A DNA stretch of 59,416 nucleotides from Spirochaetota bacterium (GTDB lineage: Bacteria; Spirochaetota; UBA4802; UB4802), in the NCBI GenBank assembly GCA_040756435.1, contig JBFLZD010000018.1:1-59416 (forward strand), written 5' to 3'. The notes beneath the pieces are model-generated. The model was given only the letters and a program-made list of their open reading frames with translations. It ran no database searches and was not told the origin of the DNA. Of the stretch, positions 53,233 to 59,416 are shown one piece after another (within the stretch, counting starts at the first letter, position 1; every line of letters begins with the position of its first letter). Both the position numbers and the translations under genes were made by a program.

Positions 53233-53546
53233 CGTTCTCCACAAGGCGGATTGTATTGCTGTCGGATTTCCTGCTCGATTGCGGACCGTCCAGCTTGCTG
53301 TAGGTTCGGCCTGTAGAGAACTGCCACATACAGTGTTCCCCTCCTATTGTGCTGCCAGCAGCCCTTGCGGTCATGAGTCTCAACGCGCGTTTTCACCTGG
53401 GACGATTCGCCTACGTCAATGATGCAGTATTTCCCATCTGCGCGGAGATCCAAGATCGCGTACACGCCTGAGCGGTCTTGTAGGCGCCCCGTTTCCCCTA
53501 TCGGATAGGGTCCGTCAAACGTCCAGTTGGCAATGTTGATGCTCAT
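53229..53546 (-). CDS. Small GIY-YIG-like nuclease
   Basis: A 105-aa protein. SGVYAILDLRADGKYCIIDVGESSQVKTRVETH (positions 26-58) fits the GIY-YIG fold: G-V-Y and I-D-V-G in place of GIY and YIG, then R-V-E-x-H, with the closing YNPPCGE common to the group. It lies between hsdM and hsdS and overlaps both neighbours by a few bases, an unusual place for a nuclease. It may be an extra restriction nuclease or a DNA-nicking partner. Confidence 0.7.
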   Translation of the reverse strand: MSINIANWTFDGPYPIGETGRLQDRSGVYAILDLRADGKYCIIDVGESSQVKTRVETHDRKGCWQHNRRGTLYVAVLYRPNLQQAGRSAIEQEIRQQYNPPCGER

Positions 53547-55192
53547 AGTTCACCTCCGTTTGAGTTTGCTTCTGATGCCTCAACAAAGTTACTTCCCGAC
53601 ACCATCGCCAGGAGATGGCGCAGGTCTTCGGTGATTTCCTCCTCCAGCTCCAGCAGGCGATTGATAAGCACTTCTGGCTTTTCGTGCTCGACGGCTTCCG
53701 CCTGATGTGGGCAGTAACGACCGGCGGTAAGGTTGTAGTCGGTGGCGCGAATCTGGTCTATGGTGGCCCACCAGGATCTTTCGCTTTCAAATTTCATCAG
53801 GTCGTCGGCTTTGAGGATAGCCCGCACACCGCCGTCTTTCTCATGGCGCCAGGTGTACGGGAAAAGCAAAACCATGTGCTCAAGGTCGCCATCGGTGGCA
53901 AAGTCCGGCAAGGGTCTGCGGGTGGCGCCCAGGTCGCGGCCGTCGCTATCCACACGGTAGAACCAGACCTTGGTGGTGCGCACATCGTCCTTCCCGAGCG
54001 GCTTGCGAAAGACCACGATGCTGGTCTTGGCGCCGCTATAGGGGTTGAAGACGCCGTTGGGCAGACTGATGACGGCCAGCACCTCGAACTGTTCCACGAG
54101 CTTGCGGCAGATGGCGCGGAGCATCTTTTTGGAGTCGAAAAGCAGTCCCTCCTTGAGTACGACCGCTGCCCGGCCGCCGGGGCGTAAGGCGTTCATCATG
54201 TGCTGAATGAAAAGCGCTTCGTAGAGCTTGATGTGATACTCAAACTGCGCCAGCCGCTCCTGCTTGGTGGGACCAAAGGGTGGATTGGCGAGGATCACAT
54301 CGTACTTGTTTTTGTGAATGTCTTGGGCTTTGTTAGAAAGACTGTCGTCGTTCTGAAGCTGACTCGAGCCGTCTTTGTGCAAGATCATGTTCATGAGGGC
54401 AAGCTTGAAGACCAGTGGGACATGCTCCACGCCGACGAGATGCTTCTCCTTCAGGGTTCGAAGAAGCCTCTCCTTTTCCGTAGCTGGAATACTCTTGCGG
54501 TTGATTTTCCCTTTGACCCACTCGAAGGCTCGGACGATGAAGCCGCCAGTGCCGCAGGCGGGGTCGTAAATGGTTTCGCCGACTTCGGGGTCAATGATTT
54601 GCACCATGCGGTCCACGATGTGTCGGGGTGTGAAGTACTCGGCAAACTCCTTGTTCTGGCCGAACTGCTGGAGGAGGTATTCGTAGGCGCGCCCGAAAAT
54701 GTCAAAGCGCTCGCCTGATTCACCTACCCCGCGCATCATGATCTCGCGCAGGTTCAACTCGTTGAGTTTTGAGACGAGGGCCCGGATGGTAGTGGTGTAC
54801 CGCAACCGGAAGACGGTCCCACCAAAGAGACGGCGCACATCGAAGGTAATATCCTTCCCGTACTGGTCCACAACTTTTCGGGTAGCAAGGTCATCGAACA
54901 TGCGCCGGCAGAAGTCCACACTATCCTCATAACCGTTCTGTTTGGCGTAACCGTCGGGATCACTTGCCCACTTGTGGAAGCGATATTTGTTTGGGATCGC
55001 CAGTTCTTCATCCGTGAGCGGCCGGCCCAGTGCCTCCTCCTGCTCCAGTGCCATCTCGTCCCAGAGTTTGAGAAACAGAAACAGGCTAAAGGTTTCTAAT
55101 CGCTCCGTGGCGTGGAGGGCATCGTCGCGGAAGACGTTGGCGATTTCCCACAGTTCTTCGCCAAACTGATTGAAGTCTGGTGTGTTAGTCAT
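53543..55192 (-). CDS. hsdM: Type I DNA methyltransferase subunit (HsdM)
   Basis: A 549-aa N6-adenine methyltransferase with N-terminal helical domain (FGEELWEIANVFRDDALHATERLE), SAM motif YDPACGTGGF (near 209) and catalytic NPPFG (near 300). C-terminal coiled coil for HsdS binding (INRLLELEEEITEDLRHLL). It is intact and overlaps hsdR upstream and the GIY-YIG gene downstream by a few bases. GC-rich codon use sets it off from the host genes. Confidence 0.95.
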   Translation of the reverse strand: MTNTPDFNQFGEELWEIANVFRDDALHATERLETFSLFLFLKLWDEMALEQEEALGRPLTDEELAIPNKYRFHKWASDPDGYAKQNGYEDSVDFCRRMFDDLATRKVVDQYGKDITFDVRRLFGGTVFRLRYTTTIRALVSKLNELNLREIMMRGVGESGERFDIFGRAYEYLLQQFGQNKEFAEYFTPRHIVDRMVQIIDPEVGETIYDPACGTGGFIVRAFEWVKGKINRKSIPATEKERLLRTLKEKHLVGVEHVPLVFKLALMNMILHKDGSSQLQNDDSLSNKAQDIHKNKYDVILANPPFGPTKQERLAQFEYHIKLYEALFIQHMMNALRPGGRAAVVLKEGLLFDSKKMLRAICRKLVEQFEVLAVISLPNGVFNPYSGAKTSIVVFRKPLGKDDVRTTKVWFYRVDSDGRDLGATRRPLPDFATDGDLEHMVLLFPYTWRHEKDGGVRAILKADDLMKFESERSWWATIDQIRATDYNLTAGRYCPHQAEAVEHEKPEVLINRLLELEEEITEDLRHLLAMVSGSNFVEASEANSNGGEL

Positions 55193-57509
55193 GACTCTCC
55201 TCCTTTATTGGCGCACCAGTTTCCAAAGCTAATGCTTCTTCTGCGAGCTGCAAAAGGCGGTCAAGTCCACCGAAAAGGGACTTGATGCGCGGCAGCCCAC
55301 CTGCCTGATCCAGCAGATGACTCCGGAGAATCTGCTCCGGGGTAATGTCCGCGTTGGCGCGCTTGAAATCGCAAATCATCAAAACCATTTCTCGCTGTGC
55401 GCTGTTGAGACCCTTACCTAAAGCCCATTTCTCAAACTGCCGCCGGCGTTGCAGAGTCTCGAAATCCGCCTCGCCCATAACAACGGCTATGAAGTCTTCG
55501 AGCGTCGCCTCCGGCTCTCCGTACAAGTCGCGAAGGGTAGCGAGGTCAAAGCCCATAGTCGCAAGGAACGAATGGTCAGGTGGAGTGGCTCCTTTGAAGT
55601 AGCGCCAACAGAGAAGGGTCTGTGCGAATCGTTGTTTGAGCGCCTCGCGCTCCATGCCCCCCTTGAGCTGGGCTTCAACCTGGCGGCGAAGTTCTTCCAG
55701 AACCGACGGGGAGATAGTTTCCGAAAAGACAAGATGCACCGGCACGTCGGCGATAATCATCTGCTGCTCGGTGCCGACTTTCTGGCGAGTTATAGCGCCG
55801 GATTGAGTTTCTTGGGGCTCTCCGCGCTCCTGCTGAATGAGTTGCTCCTCCTCCTGCTCGAGAGGCTCATCCACCACGCCCGGCGTGTCGTTGGTGATCA
55901 CCGGTTCGAGCCTTGTGATGTCCACAAAGTCCACGAGCTTATAGAACTCCTTGCCCGTTTCCCGGCATTTGCGGGTGCCACGACCCTTCATCTGCACATA
56001 GAGCACCTTGGATTTGGTCGGTCGCGCCATGAGCAGGACCTCAACATCCGGGGCATCAATCCCAGTGTCCAGCATGCCGACGCCCACGAGAACAATCGGC
56101 CGCGGTGCCATGTTTGGATCCTTATGTGCCTGTTCGATGATCGCTTTGCGTTCATCAGGGCTAGTAATCTTTTGGAACTCTTCGATCAGGGCGCTTGCAC
56201 CCGGCATCTCGTTGTGCACCGCCACGATGAACTTTTCTGCTGAAGCATCATTGGGCGGGAGATTGTTGAGCTCGTTGTACTTTTCGATAAGCGCGTAACG
56301 CAAGTTCTTAGCGTGCGCGATAGAGGCAGCAAAGACCATGGTTTTGACGGGCTGGCGCGTGCCCAGGATCTCGAAGTACTTTTCCGCAATGAGATGGTTT
56401 CTCTGCGGGACATCCACAGCTCGCCCCAGTTGCTCAGGTTCGAAGTCGAAGCCCATGTCGTGGACGCCTTCGAGGTCGACGTTAGTGTGAAACTTAAAAT
56501 GAATGCACTGTGCCAGCCGCTCCCACTCGGGCACTTCTGAGTTAGTTTCTCCTTGTCGTGTGGTGTAGCGATAAATGGGTCCTGGATACTGGCCGGGGTC
56601 GGTAAAAAAGCGATCAGTATTTACGGTCTCCTTGTCAGCCGGGGTTGCGGTCAAACCCAAGAGGATCGCACCGCCACTGGCGAAGTGTTCGAGCACGGGA
56701 TACCAGTCTCCGAAGTAAGACCGGTGACACTCGTCAAGGATTACAAGGCTGAAGTGGTCTTGGGGATAGGTAAGGTACTTCTTGCGCACCGCCAAGTGTT
56801 GGATCGTAGTAACCAGAACGTCCCTGTGCTTATCTTCGCTGCTTCCAGTAGCCCGCTCGATATTGAAGTTGACTCCGAGGTGCGTCTTGAATTTCTTAAC
56901 GGTCTGGGCAGCCAAGGCATCACGGTCAACCAAGAACAAAGTTCGCCGAATGAGACCCACCGACCAAAGCTTGGCGATCACACCTGCCGCAGTAATGGTT
57001 TTGCCGGTACCCGTAGCCATTTGCAGATACATACGGCGGCGGCCCGCTTGGACCGAGGCAAGGACCTGGGACACGGCTATGCGCTGGTAGTCTCGCAATG
57101 TGCCATGGAGTTCCACTGCCTGAGGCCTGAAGAATTCCCCAAACTCTGCAGGGGTCGGAAACTGGCAAATACGCTCCGGCAGGGTATTGGCTTTCAGGTT
57201 TTGCCGAAGGTAAATCTGCCCGTCACTTGCAAATATCAGCGGAACGTCTTGGCCGGTATTCTTCTTATAGATGCGCGCATAGCGCTTTGCTTGTTCCAAA
57301 GCAGCCCAGAGGTCTTTGCCGGGTTTTTTGGCTTCGAGGATAGCCACCACGCGGCCCTCTTGCAGGAAGACCCGGTCGGCTTCTTCACCATCCAGATGTT
57401 CGCGCCAGCGCTTGCGGGTAGCGGTGAAATCGGTCACAACCCAGCCTCGTTCCATGAGGTGGGCTTCGATTAGCAGTTCGGCTTCGGCTTCGTTTAGTCT
57501 ATTTAGCAT
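55185..57509 (-). CDS. hsdR: Type I restriction enzyme R subunit (HsdR)
   Basis: A 774-aa R subunit of the EcoKI-like type. Nuclease region: DRVFLQEGRVVAILEAKKPG (near 45). Helicase: LQMATGTGKTITAAG (near 163), ILDECHRSYFGDW (near 253), LLGLTATPADKE, and motif VI region QMKGRGTRKC. ATG 57509 was chosen because GGAGG stands 9 bases before it; the longer open frame upstream lacks support. It is the first intact gene of the island 2 operon and follows a wrecked hsdM. Confidence 0.95.
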   Translation of the reverse strand: MLNRLNEAEAELLIEAHLMERGWVVTDFTATRKRWREHLDGEEADRVFLQEGRVVAILEAKKPGKDLWAALEQAKRYARIYKKNTGQDVPLIFASDGQIYLRQNLKANTLPERICQFPTPAEFGEFFRPQAVELHGTLRDYQRIAVSQVLASVQAGRRRMYLQMATGTGKTITAAGVIAKLWSVGLIRRTLFLVDRDALAAQTVKKFKTHLGVNFNIERATGSSEDKHRDVLVTTIQHLAVRKKYLTYPQDHFSLVILDECHRSYFGDWYPVLEHFASGGAILLGLTATPADKETVNTDRFFTDPGQYPGPIYRYTTRQGETNSEVPEWERLAQCIHFKFHTNVDLEGVHDMGFDFEPEQLGRAVDVPQRNHLIAEKYFEILGTRQPVKTMVFAASIAHAKNLRYALIEKYNELNNLPPNDASAEKFIVAVHNEMPGASALIEEFQKITSPDERKAIIEQAHKDPNMAPRPIVLVGVGMLDTGIDAPDVEVLLMARPTKSKVLYVQMKGRGTRKCRETGKEFYKLVDFVDITRLEPVITNDTPGVVDEPLEQEEEQLIQQERGEPQETQSGAITRQKVGTEQQMIIADVPVHLVFSETISPSVLEELRRQVEAQLKGGMEREALKQRFAQTLLCWRYFKGATPPDHSFLATMGFDLATLRDLYGEPEATLEDFIAVVMGEADFETLQRRRQFEKWALGKGLNSAQREMVLMICDFKRANADITPEQILRSHLLDQAGGLPRIKSLFGGLDRLLQLAEEALALETGAPIKEESHD

Positions 57510-58176
57510 AGATAGAAACCTCCTGCGATGATTGGAAAATATGCGGTATCTCGCCCTGGACCGCGTCACCGGTAAATAGCGAAGAGCCGTTGTGCACCTC
57601 GGCAATGCGGATACCGAGCGGGGTATCGTGCTTGATTTTGGAGAGCATGGTACCCATGGCATGATTGTCCAGGCCCGGCAACCGGACGGCACCGTCACTA
57701 TTGAGAACGGGGTAAGGACTCAGGTTAAAGGACGGGTCGAGGAACTTTTCGATGAGCGTACCCAGGGCGTCGGCTTTGGCCAGGCGAGTTATTTGGTTGC
57801 GGAACTCGAAGTTGTCGATAATCTCCTGCACATTGGGAGAAAAACCATCCAGGTAGGTGCGAAAATCTGCCTCCAGTTGCTGGCGGCTAGCGCGAGCCCT
57901 GAGGTCGCGAAGCGTGAAGGGCGATGTATTGTAAAACGCCTGTCCTGCGGCCTGGCGGAGCGCTGCATCCTGATGCACAATCCCAGCTTTGTCGAGCGAG
58001 GTCTTCATGTCCAATACCGCCTTCTTGGTGGGTTCCAGAACCGCATCCAGCCGGCGGATAACGGTCATCGGGAGGATGACGTCGCGGTATTTGCCGCGAA
58101 CGTAAAGATCGCGCAACACGTCGTCAGCGATGCCCCAGATAAAGTTCGTGATCCAAGTCAGTTGCCCGTTTTCCAT
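57499..58176 (-). pseudogene. HsdM remnant with internal deletion
   Basis: A 225-codon frame. The first ~175 residues (TWITNFIWGIADDVLRDLYVRGKYRD in two pieces, RQAAGQAFYNTS, LGTLIEKFLDP, LPGLDNHAMGT) are the N-terminal domain of a type I methylase. The next segment, MLSKIKHDTPLGIRIAEVHNG (near 57650 in the DNA), belongs about 250 residues later in such proteins, after the catalytic NPPF, which is missing. The deletion kept the reading frame. It therefore cannot methylate. Its end overlaps the hsdR ribosome site. Confidence 0.8.
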
Positions 58177-58196
58177 TCTACACCTTTTTCAATAAG

Positions 58197-58440
58197 TCTT
58201 TACTATAAAGGTTATATCCCCATTCGCGTTTATTCGCGTTCATTGGCGGTTTTTCCTTGATCCGCTAATACACGCGAATGCACACTAATAAATTTTTTAT
58301 CCATTTTTTCGCGTTTATTAGCGTTCATTAGCGGATCCTGCGCATTTAAGTTAGCGTTCATTCGCGGTTTCTGCCCTTTCAAATCTGCGTTCATTCGTGG
58401 TTATTCGCAAATACACGCGAATCCACGCCAATAGTCCAAT
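58197..58440. repeat. Degenerate repeats CGTTCATTGGCGG / ACGCGAATGCAC (left block)
   Basis: The stretch is built of variants of GCGTTCATTCGCGG, ACGCGAATGCACACTAATAAA and TTTTTATCCATTTTTTCGCG, in a unit of about 65 bases. It covers the 3' end of the GxxExxY gene. The same units recur in 58826-58985 in the same orientation, so gene and repeats form one module. Confidence 0.8.
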
Positions 58441-58828
58441 GAGTAAAAGCCATTCGTTTCCACTCCAGTTTCGGTGCGCCGAAATTAAACAACACACCTA
58501 CAGGCTTTTCGGTTGCTTTTAAATAATTTAATAGTTGCGCTTCATCAAGTGTTGTCAATTGTTTTTCAGCTTTGATTTCAACAATAATCTGATCAAAGCA
58601 GATAAAATCTGGAAAATATTTCTTTGCCAGAGTTTGACCTTTATAGTAAATCTCTACTGGGGGTTGCGATTGGAAAGGTATTCTGCGCAGCGCAAATTCA
58701 ATCTCCAAAGCTGCCTGATACACAGCCTCCAAGAAGCCTGCTCCCAATTCATTGCTCACTTCCATTGCCGCCCCGACAATAGCATACACCTCGTCCTTAA
58801 AGAGTAATTCGTGTTTATTAGCGTTCAT
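58391..58828 (-). CDS. GxxExxY protein
   Basis: A 145-aa member of the GxxExxY family (PD-(D/E)XK-like). The name motif is seen as GAGFLEAVYQAAL (residues 29-41), and YFPDFICFDQIIVEIKAEKQL (near 70-90) carries the D...ExK nuclease-like residues. The first codons (MNANKHELL) and the last (DSRVFANNHE) are themselves made of the flanking repeat. The family occurs by the dozen in some anaerobe and uncultured genomes with the same type of repeat; its function is unknown. Confidence 0.9.
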   Translation of the reverse strand: MNANKHELLFKDEVYAIVGAAMEVSNELGAGFLEAVYQAALEIEFALRRIPFQSQPPVEIYYKGQTLAKKYFPDFICFDQIIVEIKAEKQLTTLDEAQLLNYLKATEKPVGVLFNFGAPKLEWKRMAFTHWTIGVDSRVFANNHE

Positions 58829-58985
58829 TGGCGGTTTTTCCTTTATCCACTAATGCACGCGAATGCACACTAATAAATTTTTATCCATTTTTTCGCTTTT
58901 ATTCGCGTTCATTCGCGGTTTCTCCTTTTTCCACTAATGCAAGCGAATGCACGCCAATAAAATTTTTGTCTTTTAATTTGCGTTC
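58826..58985. repeat. Degenerate repeats (right block)
   Basis: Two near copies of the ~65-base unit found in the left block: CGTTCATTGGCGGTTTTTCC ... ACGCGAATGCACACTAATAAA at about 58826-58895, then CGTTCATTCGCGGTTTCTCC ... GCGAATGCACGCCAATAAAA to about 58962. They interrupt or abut the methylase stub to the right. Confidence 0.8.
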
Positions 58986-59086
58986 ATTTGCTTAACCAGG
59001 TCATGTATGGCATTGACAATGTGTTTGGGAGTCAACACCTCACCAAAGTTATCTACACGCTGTTTTGATTGTAAATATGCTTTCAT
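58973..59086 (-). pseudogene. N-terminal stub of an N6-adenine methylase-like gene
   Basis: A 37-codon frame with K-Q-R-V-D-N-F-G-E-V-L-T-P-K and IVNAIHDLVKQ. This resembles the opening of DNA methylases that read RVADHGEVFTPxWIVxxMLDLVK and then continue to the SAM motif. Here the frame stops after MNAN within the repeat block. The remainder seems lost. Alternatively a chance frame, but 20 positions agree with the pattern. Confidence 0.55.
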
Positions 59087-59243
59087 ACAAGTTAATAGTG
59101 TAACTATTGATTCCTTATATTTTTTTATTTTCAAGCATTTTCTTTGTTTTCATTAAAATTTTGGTGTATTACCCTATGAAACTCTATGCTCTGACACCAT
59201 CACATTCAACTGGTAGTAAAAAATAATAAAGAATTAGCTTTTT

Positions 59244-59416
59244 TTATGCTTGTGTTAGTATCTCTGGTGGTGGTCCCCAGTAGAATTTAAGGCAATGGAT
59301 GCCGTTTTCACGGTGAAAATCAAAGGTATATGACCTGTTTTCATAATAACTGGGCAAGTTCTCTGGATAGTTATCGGTATTTATTTCTTTTAATCGCTCT
59401 TTGAAATACAAAAAAA
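59244..59416 (-). CDS. Partial ORF, 5' end outside window
   Basis: A frame open from the right edge, about 56 codons, ending ENGIHCLKFYWGPPPEILTQA and TAA at 59244-59246. It contains RSYTFDFHRENG and looks like a genuine protein end, but I do not recognise it. The stretch between it and the methylase stub (59087-59243) contains a GCTCTGACACC word at 59188 and nothing else I can name. Confidence 0.45.
   Translation of the reverse strand, partial: FLYFKERLKEINTDNYPENLPSYYENRSYTFDFHRENGIHCLKFYWGPPPEILTQA

Noticed and set aside
56553-57473. 306-codon plus-strand frame (and 264 codons at 55449-56243)
   Set aside because: Antisense shadows of the intact hsdR with complete helicase motifs.
58197-58985. 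CRISPR or VNTR array
   Set aside because: Units are degenerate, few, and wrap a GxxExxY gene, which fits a dispersed element better.
1-59416. tRNA or rRNA genes, prophage integrase
   Set aside because: None seen on either strand; the islands show no integrase or tRNA attachment site within the window.

Overview
The window reads as chromosome of a low-GC (roughly 36-40 % by eye) Gram-negative-type bacterium with an anaerobic lifestyle. The support is lipoproteins and exported proteins, a homocysteine-synthesis operon of the kind found in anaerobes, a minimal SUF-like Fe-S system, two radical-SAM enzymes and CIRCE-controlled small heat-shock genes. A Spirochaetota-like lineage would fit, but nothing here fixes the taxonomy.

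Layout. (a) 1-1048: end of a radical-SAM gene. (b) 1049-15005: defence island 1, all on the minus strand. A type I restriction-modification (R-M) operon (hsdM, hsdS, hsdR) is stuffed with passengers and wreckage: a truncated second hsdR, Fic, an ORF6N fragment, HNH, an hsdS/RhuM chimera, DUF3800, a 29-codon hsdM stub, a PD-(D/E)XK-like protein, and a HEPN-like gene paired with an 874-aa helical protein. (c) 15271-18015: homocysteine synthesis. (d) 18253-19665: CIRCE plus three Hsp20 genes. (e) 19664-25205: papain-like protease with its inhibitor, an exported protein, a decarboxylase. (f) 25206-26551: repeats and a REP-associated transposase (RAYT). (g) 26861-28530: SmsCB Fe-S assembly. (h) 28525-34470: small membrane/lipoproteins, then an HTH / double-AAA+ / WYL cluster and a THEP1 NTPase. 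(i) 34503-37949: two inverted copies of a ~117-bp element bracket corA, dus and an Rpn nuclease. (j) 38098-45554: radical SAM, a degenerate histidine kinase, and a heme gene cluster (hemL, hemB, cobA-hemD, hemC) interrupted by a RelE/RHH toxin-antitoxin pair. (k) 45638-48896: DUF4143 ATPase, Uma2, orphan hsdS-like gene, ridA. (l) 49120-58176: defence island 2, strikingly GC-rich, with a complete hsdR/hsdM/hsdS set flanked by broken R-M genes. (m) 58197-59416: a repeat-bounded GxxExxY gene, a methylase stub and a partial ORF.

The strongest unexplained signals are: (1) the octamer GCGATAGT, which I count 16 times in the ~35 kb of host-like DNA and never in either island; (2) the HEPN + helical-repeat pair translationally coupled between hsdS and hsdR; (3) the inverted ~117-bp hairpin elements; (4) repeated evidence that both islands are built by deletion and fusion of R-M genes. 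All functional calls come from reading motifs by eye; no database search was run.
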